Of a stretch of 64,000 nt of DNA, positions 24,873-34,425 are shown in pieces (the first letter of the stretch is position 1; each line of letters starts with the position of its first letter). Origin of the DNA: an uncultured Bacteroidia bacterium. Lineage in GTDB: Bacteria; Bacteroidota; Bacteroidia; Bacteroidales; UBA932. The position numbers and the translations under genes were made by a program. The stretch spans positions 16,542 through 80,541 of the forward strand of contig CADASN010000007.1 in the NCBI GenBank assembly GCA_902790635.1, read 5' to 3'. The notes under the pieces are model-generated. The model searched no databases and was not told the DNA's origin. It saw only the letters and a list, made by a program, of their open reading frames with translations.

Positions 24873-26192
24873 ATGGCAAACAAAGAGTATTTTCCCCAAG
24901 TAGGTAAAATCAAATTCGAAGGCACTGAGTCCAAGAACCCCCTCGCATTCCATTATTATGATGCGGAGAAGGTGGTCTGCGGCAAGAAGATGAAGGATTG
25001 GCTGAAGTTTGCGATGGCCTGGTGGCACACCCTGGGCCAGGCTTCCGGCGACCCCTTCGGCGGACAGACCCGCAGCTATGAGTGGGATACGCCTGAATGC
25101 CCCTACGAGCGCGCCCGCGCCAAGGCCGACGCCGGTTTCGAAATCATGCAGAAGCTTGGCATCGAGTACTACTGCTTCCATGATATCGACCTGGTCGAGG
25201 ACACCGAGGACATCGCGGAGTACGAGGCCCGCATGAAGGACATCACCGACTATCTCCTCGAGAAGCAGAAGGCTACCGGTATCAAGAACCTGTGGGGCAC
25301 CGCCAACGTGTTCGGCAACAAGCGCTACATGAACGGCGCCGCCACCAACCCGCAGTTCGACATTGTCGCCCGCGCCGCTCTCCAGATCAAGAACGCCATC
25401 GACGCCACCATCAAGCTGGGCGGCACCGGTTACGTGTTCTGGGGTGGCCGCGAAGGCTACTACACCCTGCTGAACACCCAGATGCAGCGGGAGAAGGACC
25501 ACCTGGCCAAGATGCTCGCCGCGGCCCGCGACTATGCCCGCGCCAAGGGCTTCAAGGGTACCTTCCTCATCGAGCCGAAGCCGATGGAGCCGACCAAGCA
25601 CCAGTACGACGTCGATACGGAGACCGTGATCGGCTTCCTGCGCGCCAACGGCCTGGACAAGGACTTCAAGGTCAATATCGAGGTCAACCACGCCACCCTG
25701 GCCGGCCACACCTTCGAGCACGAGCTCACCGTGGCCGTGGACAACGGTTTCCTGGGCAGCGTTGACGCCAACCGCGGCGACGCCCAGAACGGCTGGGATA
25801 CCGACCAGTTCCCCGTGAACGCCATCGACCTCACGCAGGCCCTCATGCAGATCATCCGCAACGGCGGCCTGAAGGACGGCGGTTTCAACTTCGACGCCAA
25901 GCTCCGTCGTTCTTCCACCGATCCTGAGGACATCTTCATCGCCCACATCAGCGGTATGGATACCATTGCCCACGCCCTGCTGAACGCTGCCGCGATGCTC
26001 GAAGAGAGCCCGCTCTGCGAGATGGTCGCCAAGCGCTATGCTTCTTTCGACAGCGGCCTCGGCAAGAAGTTCGAAGAAGGCAAGGCCACCCTGGAGGATC
26101 TGTACGAGTACGCCAAGAAGAACGGCAACCCTGTCGCCGAGTCCGGCAAGCAGGAGCTGTATGAGACCTTCCTGAACCTCTACGCGAAGTAG
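24873..26192 (+). CDS. xylA: Xylose isomerase
   Basis: A 439-residue cytoplasmic, metal-dependent enzyme of the long (class II) xylose isomerase type. It converts D-xylose to D-xylulose. Key sequences are YYCFHDIDLVEDTEDIAEY (about 98-116, catalytic His), VFWGGREGYYTLLNT (about 188), GTFLIEPKPMEPTKHQYD (metal-ligand Glu and the Lys motif, about 230), NHATLAGHTFEHE (about 270) and GSVDANRGD (about 295). Intact and full length. Second gene of the xylose operon. Confidence 0.97.
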   Translation: MANKEYFPQVGKIKFEGTESKNPLAFHYYDAEKVVCGKKMKDWLKFAMAWWHTLGQASGDPFGGQTRSYEWDTPECPYERARAKADAGFEIMQKLGIEYYCFHDIDLVEDTEDIAEYEARMKDITDYLLEKQKATGIKNLWGTANVFGNKRYMNGAATNPQFDIVARAALQIKNAIDATIKLGGTGYVFWGGREGYYTLLNTQMQREKDHLAKMLAAARDYARAKGFKGTFLIEPKPMEPTKHQYDVDTETVIGFLRANGLDKDFKVNIEVNHATLAGHTFEHELTVAVDNGFLGSVDANRGDAQNGWDTDQFPVNAIDLTQALMQIIRNGGLKDGGFNFDAKLRRSSTDPEDIFIAHISGMDTIAHALLNAAAMLEESPLCEMVAKRYASFDSGLGKKFEEGKATLEDLYEYAKKNGNPVAESGKQELYETFLNLYAK

Positions 26193-26194
26193 TA

Positions 26195-27622
26195 ATGGCT
26201 GTCCAGCAAGATAAAGGATCCGGTGCGTATCTGTTTTCGATCGTGCTTGTCGCCGTGCTCGGCGGCCTGCTGTTCGGATACGATACGGCTGTGATCTCAG
26301 GTGCGGAGCGGGGTCTGCAGGCGTTCTTCGAGGGCGCCTCAGACTTCACTTACACCGATGTCCTTCACGGCTTCACCTCCTCCAGTGCGCTGATCGGCTG
26401 CATCATCGGCAGCGCGCTGTCCGGTCTGTTCGCCGGCAAGTTCGGCCGCAAGAAGAGCCTGTTCTTCGCAGGTGTCTGCTTCTTCCTGAGCGCCGCCGGG
26501 TCCTACTATCCGGAGTTTCTCTTCTTTGAGAAGGGGGTCCCGACGCAGTCCCTCTGGGTGGCGTTCAACCTCTACCGCGTGCTCGGCGGCATCGGTGTGG
26601 GTATGGCTTCCGCCATCTGCCCGATGTACATTGCCGAAGTGGCTCCGGCCAACAAGCGCGGCACGCTCGTGTCCTGGAACCAGTTCGCGATCATCTTCGG
26701 CCAGTTGGTCGTGTATTTCGTGAACTTCCTCATCCTGCAGTCGCACAAGAATGACCCTGCCATCGTCGAGTGGACGAACCAGGTGGGCTGGCGTCTGATG
26801 TTCGGCTCCGAATGCGTACCGGCCGGCCTGTTCACCCTGCTGATCCTGCTCGTGCCGGAGACGCCGCGTTACCTCGTGATGTCCGGCCATGACGACAAGG
26901 CCCTGAACGTGCTGACGCGCATCAACGGCAGCAGCATGGCTTCCCAGATCCTTTCCGACATCAAGAATACGGTCGTCGAGAAGAAAGAGAAGCTCATGGC
27001 CTACGGCTTCGTGGTCATCTTCATCGGCTGCATGCTCAGCGTGTTCCAGCAGTTCGTCGGCATCAATGCGGTGCTGTATTTCGCCCCGCGCATCTTCGAG
27101 TCGATGGGCATGGGGAACCCGATGACGCAGACCGTGATGATGGGTATCGTGAACATCAGCTTCACGCTCGTCGCCATCTTCACCGTCGAGAAGCTCGGTC
27201 GCAAACCGCTGCTCATCACGGGCTCCCTGGGCATGGCCGTGGGTGCTCTCGGTGTGGCACTCGCCGATGCGGTCCCGGGCGTGCCCGGTATCGTCGGCGT
27301 GCTCAGCATCATGATCTACTCCGCTTCCTTCATGTTCAGCTGGGGTCCGATCTGCTGGGTGCTCATCTCCGAGATTTTCCCGAACACGATCCGTGGCGCC
27401 GCCGTGGCCATCGCCGTGGCTTTCCAGTGGATTTCGAACTTCATCGTGAGCTCCACCTTCGTGCCGCTCTACACCTGGAGTCCGGCTTTCACCTACGGCC
27501 TTTACTGCGCGATGTGCCTGCTGGCAGCGTTCTTCGTGTGGCGCATGGTCCCCGAGACCAAGGGCAAGACCCTGGAGGACATGTCTGCGCTGTGGCGTAA
27601 CCGCCAGCAAGCGAAAAAGTAA
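26195..27622 (+). CDS. xylE: MFS sugar:proton symporter, XylE-like
   Basis: A 475-residue, 12-helix major facilitator of the sugar porter family. Diagnostic motifs are GGLLFGYDTAVISGA in TM1, GKFGRKKS in loop 2-3, RVLGGIGVGMASAICPMYIAEVAPANKRG around TM4-5, PETPRYLVMSG at the end of the N-half, QQFVGINAVLYFAP in TM7 and VPETKGKTLEDM at the C-half end. The QQ/GIN and WGP motifs match hexose/xylose porters. It starts 2 nt after xylA, so D-xylose is the most likely cargo, probably by proton symport across the inner membrane. Confidence 0.9.
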   Translation: MAVQQDKGSGAYLFSIVLVAVLGGLLFGYDTAVISGAERGLQAFFEGASDFTYTDVLHGFTSSSALIGCIIGSALSGLFAGKFGRKKSLFFAGVCFFLSAAGSYYPEFLFFEKGVPTQSLWVAFNLYRVLGGIGVGMASAICPMYIAEVAPANKRGTLVSWNQFAIIFGQLVVYFVNFLILQSHKNDPAIVEWTNQVGWRLMFGSECVPAGLFTLLILLVPETPRYLVMSGHDDKALNVLTRINGSSMASQILSDIKNTVVEKKEKLMAYGFVVIFIGCMLSVFQQFVGINAVLYFAPRIFESMGMGNPMTQTVMMGIVNISFTLVAIFTVEKLGRKPLLITGSLGMAVGALGVALADAVPGVPGIVGVLSIMIYSASFMFSWGPICWVLISEIFPNTIRGAAVAIAVAFQWISNFIVSSTFVPLYTWSPAFTYGLYCAMCLLAAFFVWRMVPETKGKTLEDMSALWRNRQQAKK

Positions 27623-27647
27623 ACAGGTTATTTATCTGTTGGTTAGC

Positions 27648-27690
27648 GGGAGGATGACCGGAATCCGAGAGGATCCGAGGTCATCCTCCC
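27648..27690 (+). terminator. Hairpin terminator after the xylose operon
   Basis: Perfect 12-bp arms GGGAGGATGACC (27648-27659) and GGTCATCCTCCC (27679-27690) lie 25 nt after the transporter stop. The following T-tract is short (TTGGTTTGG), so termination strength is uncertain. Confidence 0.6.
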
Positions 27691-27705
27691 TTGGTTTGGG
27701 GGCGT

Positions 27706-27738
27706 TTTGCGGAATTGGTAGGAATTGATTATATTTGC
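27706..27738 (+). promoter_or_regulatory. secA promoter
   Basis: TTTG (27706-27709) and TATATTTG (27731-27738) are separated by 21 nt, the best -33/-7 match in the window, 59 nt before the secA ATG. Confidence 0.7.
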
Positions 27739-27797
27739 ACGATTATGCGCACATGCGCATGCGTTATTGTTTGTTTGGATAAAAAAACGCTGTAAAT

Positions 27798-30700
27798 ATG
27801 TCATTTGCTTCTTTCATCGGCAAGATCTTCGGCTCCAAGTCGGAGCGGGACTACAAGGCCGTGAAGCCCATCCTGGACAAGATCCTCGCTGTGTATCCGG
27901 AGATTGACGCACTCTCCGACGATGATATCCGTGCCCGTTCCGCGGCGCTCCGCGCCCGCCTGCAGGAAGTAGAAAAGCCTTTCGAAGACCGTATCGCCGA
28001 GATCAAACTCGAACTCGACAAAGACATTCCCGTCGCCGAGAAGGAAAAGCTGGCGGGGGAGTCTGACAAGCTGGTCAAGGATGAGGACGAGGCTATCGAG
28101 AAGTGCCTCGACGAGATCCTTCCCGAGGCGTTCGCCATCGTCAAATCGACGGCCCGCCGCTTCAAGGAGCACGAGACCATCACCGTGACGGCCACCCAGT
28201 TCGACAAGGACCTGGCGGTGAACCACGATTTCGTGCACATCGAGGACGATAAGGCGGTTTACCAGAACCACTGGGTCGCCGGCGGAAACGAGATCACCTG
28301 GGACATGGTCCACTACGACGTCCAGCTGATCGGCGGTATCGCCCTGCATCAGGGCAAGATCGCGGAGATGGCGACCGGCGAGGGCAAGACTCTCGTGGCG
28401 ACGCTCCCGGTGTTCCTCAACGCCCTCGCGGGCAAGGGTGTGCACATGGTGACCGTCAACGACTACCTGTCCAAGCGTGACTCCGAGTGGATGGGCCCGC
28501 TGTATATGTTCCACGGCCTGTCCGTGGACTGCATCGACAAGCACCAGCCCAACTCCGACCCCCGCCGCAAGGCCTACGAATGCGACATTACCTTCGGTAC
28601 CAACAACGAGTTCGGTTTCGACTACCTGCGCGACAACATGGCCATCAGCCAGGAGGACCTGGTGCAGCGCAAGCACCATTTCGCCATCGTGGATGAGGTG
28701 GACTCCGTGCTTATCGACGATGCCCGTACCCCGCTCATCATCTCCGGTCCGATCACGCGCAACGAAGCCGACGAGGCCCAGTTCATGGAGTTCCGTCCCT
28801 TTGTGGAGCGGCTCTACCAGGCCCAGCGCGCCCTGGTCAACCAGGTGCTCAACGAAGCCAAGAAGAAGATTGCAGAAGGCGACGAGGCAGAGGGCGGCAA
28901 GCTCCTCCTGCGTGCCATGAAGGGTCTCCCGAAGTACCAGCCGCTCATCAAGTTCCTTTCCGAGCCGGGCATGAAGGTCCTCCTGCAGAAGGCGGAGAAC
29001 TACTACATGCAGGACAATGAGAAGGAGATGCCGGTAGTCACCGACCCGCTGTATTTCGTGATCAACGAGCAACTCCACTCCGTGGACATGACCGACAAGG
29101 GCCACGATGTGCTGGCGAAGGCCGTCGGCGAGGAGGATTTCTTCGTCCTGCCGGACGTGGGCTCCCGCATTGCGGAGATCGAGCATACCGACCTGTCCCT
29201 GCTGGAGAAGCAGCAGAAGAAGGACGAGCTGATGGCGGAGTTCTCTACCAAGAGCGAGCGCGTGCACACCGTCATCCAGCTCCTGAAGGCCTACACGATG
29301 TTCGAGAAGGACGTGGACTACGTCATCATGGACGGCAAGATCAAGATCGTGGACGAGTCCACGGGCCGTATCATGGAAGGCCGCCGCTGGAGCGACGGTC
29401 TGCACCAGGCCGTCGAGGCCAAGGAAAACGTCAAGGTCGAGGGTGCGACCCAGACCTTCGCGACCATCACCCTGCAGAACTACTTCCGCATGTATCACAA
29501 GCTGGCCGGCATGACCGGTACGGCCGAGACCGAGGCGGGCGAGTTCTGGAGCATCTACAAGCTGGACGTGATGGTGATCCCGACCAACCGTCCCGTGATC
29601 CGCGACGACCAGAATGACTTGATCTACAAGACCAAGAAAGCCAAGTACGCGGCCGTCATCGACCGGATCGTGGAGCTGTCCAAAGCCGGACGCCCGGTGC
29701 TCGTCGGTACGACGGATGTCGAGACCTCCGAGCTCCTCAGCCGCATGCTCCGGATGCGTGGCATCCGCCACAATGTGCTCAACGCCAAGGAGCACGCCCG
29801 CGAGGCGGAGATCGTCGCCCAGGCGGGCCAGACTTCGGCTGTGACCATCGCCACCAACATGGCAGGCCGCGGTACGGATATCAAGCTCTCCGACGATGTC
29901 AAGAAGGCCGGCGGCCTTGCGATCATCGGCACCGAGCGCCACGACTCCCGCCGGGTGGACCGCCAGCTGCGCGGCCGTGCCGGACGTCAGGGTGACCCGG
30001 GTTCTTCGACCTTCTATATCTCCCTGGAGGATAAGCTGATGCGTCTGTTTGGCTCCGAGCGTATCGCCGGGATGGTGGACAAGCTGGGTATGGAAGAGAA
30101 CGAGTCGCTCGAGAGCAACATGCTTTCCAACGCCATCGAGAATGCGCAGAAGAAGGTCGAGGAGAACAACTTCGGCGTCCGCAAGCGCCTGCTTGAGTAC
30201 GACGACGTGATGAACTATCAGCGCGAGGCCATCTATTCCCGCCGGCGCAATGCCATCAGCGGCGAGAAGGTGGAGATTGACTTGCAGAACATGATGAAGG
30301 ACACGGCGTCCCTGCTCGTGGACCGCTGCAAAGGCATGCCTTTCGAGGAGTTCGAGGTCACCCTGATGGCGCAGCTCTCCATCGATTCCGGCATGGATGC
30401 CGAGACCTTCGAGCGGGCCAAGCCCGCCGAGCTTGAAGACCGGCTGGTCGAGCACATGCAGGAGGTGTACCGCCGCAGGATGGATACCCTCGTGGAGCGG
30501 CTCTATCCGATCATCAAGGATGTCTATGAGAAGCAGGGTACGATGTACCAGAACATCGCCATCCCCATCTCCGACGGCCGCAAGCAGATGACCCTCTCCG
30601 TCAACCTCGAGCGCGCCTATAACTCCGAGGGACGCGAGATCGCCAAGACCCTCAGCAAGAACATCATCCTCTACCAGATCGATGAGCACTGGAAGGAGCA

Positions 30701-31073
30701 CCTGCGCGAGATGGACGACCTCAAACAGAGCGTCCAGAACGCTTCCTACGAGCAGAAGGACCCGGTGGTGGTCTACAAGCTCGAGAGTTACAACCTCTTC
30801 GCCGAGATGCTGGAGACGCTCAACAAAGATGTGCTCTCCTTCCTCTTCAAGGCTTTCGTCCCGCTTCAGGACCGCCCGCAGCAGCCGCAGCGTGCTGTCC
30901 GCCCGAAGACGGACATGTCCCGCTACCAGGCCCGCCACAGTGACCTCACGACCAACGGCGAACAGAAAGCCAACACGCCGGTCAAGGTGGACAAGCAGGT
31001 GGGCCGCAATGACCCCTGCCCTTGCGGCAGCGGCAAGAAGTATAAGCAATGCCACGGCAAAGGCCTGGTCTAA
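27798..31073 (+). CDS. secA: Preprotein translocase ATPase SecA
   Basis: A 1091-residue motor that drives unfolded preproteins through SecYEG. It is longer than E. coli SecA owing to the N-terminal and nucleotide-domain insertions usual in Bacteroidota. Seen in order: GGIALHQGKIAEMATGEGKT (Walker A, about 180-200), GTNNEFGFDYLRDNM, VDEVDSVLIDDARTPLIISG (Walker B/DEAD), the preprotein cross-linking domain, MAGRGTDIKL and RQLRGRAGRQGDPGSS of NBD2, and a C-terminal zinc-binding SEC-C motif NDPCPCGSGKKYKQCHG. All nucleotide motifs are intact. Confidence 0.97.
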   Translation: MSFASFIGKIFGSKSERDYKAVKPILDKILAVYPEIDALSDDDIRARSAALRARLQEVEKPFEDRIAEIKLELDKDIPVAEKEKLAGESDKLVKDEDEAIEKCLDEILPEAFAIVKSTARRFKEHETITVTATQFDKDLAVNHDFVHIEDDKAVYQNHWVAGGNEITWDMVHYDVQLIGGIALHQGKIAEMATGEGKTLVATLPVFLNALAGKGVHMVTVNDYLSKRDSEWMGPLYMFHGLSVDCIDKHQPNSDPRRKAYECDITFGTNNEFGFDYLRDNMAISQEDLVQRKHHFAIVDEVDSVLIDDARTPLIISGPITRNEADEAQFMEFRPFVERLYQAQRALVNQVLNEAKKKIAEGDEAEGGKLLLRAMKGLPKYQPLIKFLSEPGMKVLLQKAENYYMQDNEKEMPVVTDPLYFVINEQLHSVDMTDKGHDVLAKAVGEEDFFVLPDVGSRIAEIEHTDLSLLEKQQKKDELMAEFSTKSERVHTVIQLLKAYTMFEKDVDYVIMDGKIKIVDESTGRIMEGRRWSDGLHQAVEAKENVKVEGATQTFATITLQNYFRMYHKLAGMTGTAETEAGEFWSIYKLDVMVIPTNRPVIRDDQNDLIYKTKKAKYAAVIDRIVELSKAGRPVLVGTTDVETSELLSRMLRMRGIRHNVLNAKEHAREAEIVAQAGQTSAVTIATNMAGRGTDIKLSDDVKKAGGLAIIGTERHDSRRVDRQLRGRAGRQGDPGSSTFYISLEDKLMRLFGSERIAGMVDKLGMEENESLESNMLSNAIENAQKKVEENNFGVRKRLLEYDDVMNYQREAIYSRRRNAISGEKVEIDLQNMMKDTASLLVDRCKGMPFEEFEVTLMAQLSIDSGMDAETFERAKPAELEDRLVEHMQEVYRRRMDTLVERLYPIIKDVYEKQGTMYQNIAIPISDGRKQMTLSVNLERAYNSEGREIAKTLSKNIILYQIDEHWKEHLREMDDLKQSVQNASYEQKDPVVVYKLESYNLFAEMLETLNKDVLSFLFKAFVPLQDRPQQPQRAVRPKTDMSRYQARHSDLTTNGEQKANTPVKVDKQVGRNDPCPCGSGKKYKQCHGKGLV

Positions 31074-31087
31074 TCATTGATAACACT

Positions 31088-31642
31088 ATGAACATCAACA
31101 AGAATTTTCTTCCGACAAAAACCACGAAGACCATGGAGCCTAATATCAACGACATCAGCCGGATCTCCCATGGGACCATTATCCGGGGCGATCTGACTTC
31201 TTCCACCGATATCCGCGTGGACGGGCAGGTGGACGGTTCTCTCTACTCCGAAGGCAAGGTCGTGGTCGGCGAATCCGCCCAGCTCTCCGGCAAGCTGTTC
31301 TGCACGAACGTGGATTTCTGGGGCAAGATGGACGGGGACTTCTTTGTCAAGGACCAGCTTTCCCTCAAGAGCTCGGCCGTGGTCAACGGCAATATCCATG
31401 TCCGCAAGATCCAGGTCGAGATGGGAGCCCAGATCAACGGCTCCTTCAAGATGATCACCGAGCAGGAGTACGACCAGCTGGTGGCGACCATGGTCCGCAA
31501 ACCTGCTCCCGCCAAGGCAGTCCAGAAGCCTGCCGTCGCCCCGAAGCCCGTCGCGGCAGCGCCTGCGCCGAAGCCTGCTGCTTCGGCCCAGAAGCCGGCC
31601 TCGGCTCCGTCATTCCCGGAGACATCCCAGCCTGCTTCCTAG
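31088..31642 (+). CDS. Bactofilin
   Basis: A 184-residue protein. The core (residues about 20-130: ISHGTIIRGDLTSSTDIRVDGQVDGSLYSEGKVVVGESAQLSGKLFCTNV) is the DUF583 right-handed beta-helix of bactofilins, polymer-forming cytoskeletal proteins involved in cell shape or polar organisation. The C-terminal about 45 residues are a disordered Ala/Pro/Lys tail. The start is taken at 31088, just after secA; the ATG at 31133 (MEPNIND) would give a more typical short N-terminus and cannot be excluded. Confidence 0.88.
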   Translation: MNINKNFLPTKTTKTMEPNINDISRISHGTIIRGDLTSSTDIRVDGQVDGSLYSEGKVVVGESAQLSGKLFCTNVDFWGKMDGDFFVKDQLSLKSSAVVNGNIHVRKIQVEMGAQINGSFKMITEQEYDQLVATMVRKPAPAKAVQKPAVAPKPVAAAPAPKPAASAQKPASAPSFPETSQPAS

Positions 31643-31657
31643 ACTGGAACGAAGTGC

Positions 31658-31703
31658 AAAAGAGACAGGGTAGCAAGTGTGCCGCTTGCTACCCTGTTTC
31701 TTT
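31658..31703. terminator. Bidirectional terminator between bactofilin and glnS
   Basis: A 20-bp stem with one G-U pair (core ACAGGGTAGCAAG / CTTGCTACCCTGT) is flanked by an A-rich run on the left and TTTCTTTT on the right, so it can act on both converging genes. Confidence 0.8.
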
Positions 31704-31720
31704 TGGAATGGCAGAAGATA

Positions 31721-33376
31721 CTACTCCGGCTTGTAGGAATCTTTCAGGGAGACGGTCTTGTTGAAGATGACTTTCTCCGGGGTGGAGTCCGTGTCCTTGA
31801 TGTAGTAGCCGGTGCGCTCGAACTGAACGGCGATGCCGGAGGCGTCCTCCAGCAGGGCGGGCTCTGCCAGGCCGCGGCCGAGGGTGAGCGACTCGGGATT
31901 CAGGAAATCCTTATAATCCTTATCCTCAGGTACCTGGCTCATGTCGGCAAGGGTGAAGAGCCGGTCGTAGTTGCGCAGTTCAATCTCCTTGGCATAGTCG
32001 CAGGACACCCAGTGGATGGTGCCCTTGACGGAGCGCCATTCGCCGCCGCCCGGCTTCGTGGCCGGATCGTAGGTGCACTCCAGCTCCACGACATTGCCTT
32101 CGGCATCCTTGATGACCTTCTCGCACTTGATGATATAGGTGTACTTGAGGCGCACCTCACCGTCGGGTTTGAGGCGGAAGAATTTCTTTGGCGCATCCTC
32201 CATGAAGTCGGCGCGGTCGATCCAGAGCGTGCCGGTGAAGGGGACCTTGCGGGTCGCGCCTTCCGGCTCGGCCGGATTCAGCGGGCAGTCGTACCACTCC
32301 ACGAGACCCTCGGGCCAGTTGGTGAGCGTCACCTTGACCGGGTCCTGGACGACCATGTAGCGGTTCGCGCGGGCGTTGAGGTCCTGGCGCACGCACCACT
32401 CCAGCAGCTGGATGTCCATCAGCTGGTCGCGCTTGCTGACGCCGATCTTGTCGCAGAACATCTTGAGCGCCTCGGGGGTGTAGCCGCGGCGGCGCACGCC
32501 GCACAGCGTCGGCATCCGCGGATCGTCCCAACCGGCTACGAGCCCCTTCTGCACGAGCTCCAGGAGCTTGCGCTTGCTCATCAGGGTATAGGTGAGGTTG
32601 AGGCGGGCGAATTCATACTGATGGGACGGATAGATCCCGAGCGTCTCGATGAACCAGTCGTAGAGCGGACGGTGCACGTCGAACTCGAGCGTGCAGATGG
32701 AGTGGGTGATGTGCTCGATCGAGTCGCACTGGCCGTGGGTGAAATCGTACATCGGATAGATGCACCATTTGTCGCCCGTACGATGGTGGGACGCGTGCTT
32801 GATGCGGTAGAGGAGCGGGTCGCGCATCATCATGTTGGGGTGCGCCATGTCAATCTTGGCGCGGAGCACCTTTTCGCCGTCGGCGTATTTGCCGTCGCGC
32901 ATTTCGCGGAAGAGACGGAGGTTCTCCTCGACGCTGCGGTTGCGGTACGGGCTCTCGACGCCCGGCTTGTCCACGGTGCCGCGGCCCTTGGAGATCTCCT
33001 CCTGAGTCTGGTCATCCACGTAGGCAAGCCCCCGCCTGATCAGGTCCTCGGCCCACTCGTAGAGCTGGTCGAAGTAGTCGGAGGCGTAGCATTCCTTCTC
33101 CCACTGGAAGCCGAGCCACTTGATGTCCTCCTTGATGGAGTCCACGTACTCGACGTCTTCCTTGACGGGGTTCGTGTCGTCGTAGCGGAGGTTGGTCTTG
33201 CCGCCGTACTTCATCGCCAGGCCGAAGTTGATGCACAGGGACTTGGCGTGCCCCAGATGCAGGTAGCCGTTGGGCTCCGGCGGGAAACGGGTCAGGATGG
33301 ACGGCACCTTGCCGCTCGCGAGGTCGTTTTCGATGATCTCTTCCAGGAAATTGAGTCTCTTCTCGTTTTCTTCCAT
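31721..33376 (-). CDS. glnS: Glutaminyl-tRNA synthetase
   Basis: A 551-residue class I aminoacyl-tRNA synthetase that charges tRNA-Gln directly. The HIGH-type motif is in FPPEPNGYLHLGHAKS (about 28-43) and the KMSKS-type motif is LMSKRKL (about 265). RYDDTNPVKED and YPMYDFTHGQCDSIE are glutamine/glutamate-specific catalytic core motifs, and the C-terminal half is the beta-barrel anticodon-binding domain. Full length. The predicted leader contains a large hairpin (33394-33478). Confidence 0.96.
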   Translation of the reverse strand: MEENEKRLNFLEEIIENDLASGKVPSILTRFPPEPNGYLHLGHAKSLCINFGLAMKYGGKTNLRYDDTNPVKEDVEYVDSIKEDIKWLGFQWEKECYASDYFDQLYEWAEDLIRRGLAYVDDQTQEEISKGRGTVDKPGVESPYRNRSVEENLRLFREMRDGKYADGEKVLRAKIDMAHPNMMMRDPLLYRIKHASHHRTGDKWCIYPMYDFTHGQCDSIEHITHSICTLEFDVHRPLYDWFIETLGIYPSHQYEFARLNLTYTLMSKRKLLELVQKGLVAGWDDPRMPTLCGVRRRGYTPEALKMFCDKIGVSKRDQLMDIQLLEWCVRQDLNARANRYMVVQDPVKVTLTNWPEGLVEWYDCPLNPAEPEGATRKVPFTGTLWIDRADFMEDAPKKFFRLKPDGEVRLKYTYIIKCEKVIKDAEGNVVELECTYDPATKPGGGEWRSVKGTIHWVSCDYAKEIELRNYDRLFTLADMSQVPEDKDYKDFLNPESLTLGRGLAEPALLEDASGIAVQFERTGYYIKDTDSTPEKVIFNKTVSLKDSYKPE

Positions 33377-33393
33377 ATTGTTGTAAGTCGCTC

Positions 33394-33478
33394 CGGACAG
33401 CAGGCTGCCGCACCTTCTCCCTGTTGCTTCGCAACCCTACCCGGGAAAATGGTCGAAGGTGCGGCAGCCTGCTGTCCG
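33394..33478. repeat. Palindromic element with perfect 24-bp arms in the glnS leader
   Basis: The left arm 33394-33417 and right arm 33455-33478 are perfect reverse complements (outer part CGGACAGCAGGCTGCCGC). The 37-nt loop holds a second hairpin, GTTGCTTCGCAAC. The outer arm and the GCTTCGC module resemble the in-gene element at 46133-46262. Confidence 0.92.
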
Positions 33479-33488
33479 TAAAATCGTA

Positions 33489-33516
33489 CAAAATTACGAA
33501 TAAATCTGTAAATTTG
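33489..33516. promoter_or_regulatory. Divergent -7 boxes for glnS and yicC
   Basis: TAATTTTG on the minus strand (33496-33489) would start glnS, and TAAATTTG on the plus strand (33509-33516) would start yicC. If so, the glnS transcript carries the whole 85-nt palindromic element in its leader. Confidence 0.45.
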
Positions 33517-33537
33517 CGCGACAAACAGTGATTGACG

Positions 33538-34413
33538 ATGATTAAATCGATGACCGGCTACGGCAAGGGTATTGCCGAACTTACCACCGGGCGCCTTACG
33601 CTTGAGATCCGCACCCTCAACGGGAAAAACTGCGATATCAATATCAAATCCTCCCTGCTTCCCAAGGACAAGGAACTGTCCGTGCGCAAAACCCTTGCAG
33701 ACACCCTGCAGCGCGGCACGGTGGACGTGCTTCTGACGTTCGAGCCGAAGGCCGGCGCCGCCGCCCGCCAGATCGACGCGGCCCTGGTGGAGAACTATTT
33801 CCGCCAGATCCACGCCATCGGCTGCAAGGTCGGCATCGCGATGCCCAAAGAGGAGTACCTGGAGGCTATCCTCCGCTTCCCTGATGTCTTCGACGCCGGG
33901 AAGCAGGAGACCGTCCCCGAGGCAGAGTGGCCTGTCGTGGAAGCGGCCCTGCAGGAGGCGCTGGAGGCGCTGGATGCGTTCCGCACCCAGGAAGGTGCCG
34001 TCCTCTATGCCGACGTGACCTCGCGCGTGGCGAAGATCCTCGACCTCTACGGCGAGGTCGAGCGCCACGAGACGGAACGGCTGGATGCCGTCCGCGAGCG
34101 TCTGCTCAAGGCGGCCGAGGAGCTCCGCGTCAAGCTGGACCCCGAGCGCTTCGAGCAGGAGATGATCTTCTATCTGGAGAAACTCGACATCAACGAAGAG
34201 AAAGTCCGGCTGCGCCAGCACTGCAAATACTTCATGGACACCATCGACGGGGAGCCGTATCCCGGCAAGAAGCTCGGTTTCATCATCCAGGAAATGGGCC
34301 GCGAGATCAACACCACCGGATCCAAGGCCAACCATGCGGAGATCCAGAAACTCGTCGTCCAGATGAAGGACGAGCTTGAGAAGATCCGCGAGCAGTCGAT
34401 GAATATCCTGTAA
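33538..34413 (+). CDS. yicC: YicC-family endoribonuclease
   Basis: A 291-residue protein. The ATG at 33538 gives the family's invariant start MIKSMTGYGKG. The N-terminal YicC_N domain is followed by the C-terminal DUF1732 domain, with RLRQHCKYFMDTIDGEPYPGKKLGFIIQEMGREINTTGSKANHAEIQKLVVQMKDELEKIREQ, where the FIxQEMxREINTxGSK signature is complete. E. coli YicC is an endoribonuclease that acts on small RNAs. It converges on the ABC-F gene with a 12-nt gap. Confidence 0.93.
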   Translation: MIKSMTGYGKGIAELTTGRLTLEIRTLNGKNCDINIKSSLLPKDKELSVRKTLADTLQRGTVDVLLTFEPKAGAAARQIDAALVENYFRQIHAIGCKVGIAMPKEEYLEAILRFPDVFDAGKQETVPEAEWPVVEAALQEALEALDAFRTQEGAVLYADVTSRVAKILDLYGEVERHETERLDAVRERLLKAAEELRVKLDPERFEQEMIFYLEKLDINEEKVRLRQHCKYFMDTIDGEPYPGKKLGFIIQEMGREINTTGSKANHAEIQKLVVQMKDELEKIREQSMNIL

Positions 34414-34425
34414 AGGTCTCCTTTT

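Noticed and set aside
27801-31055. Long open frame on the minus strand opposite secA
   Set aside because: It mirrors the full length of a clear secA, has Leu/Val/His-rich sequence without domains, and is explained by GC-rich codon bias leaving few stops on the opposite strand. The same applies to minus-strand frames opposite the TPR gene (11612-13612), the M16 gene (18627-20858), gyrB (54770-56797) and the 7TM-HD gene (58110-60146).
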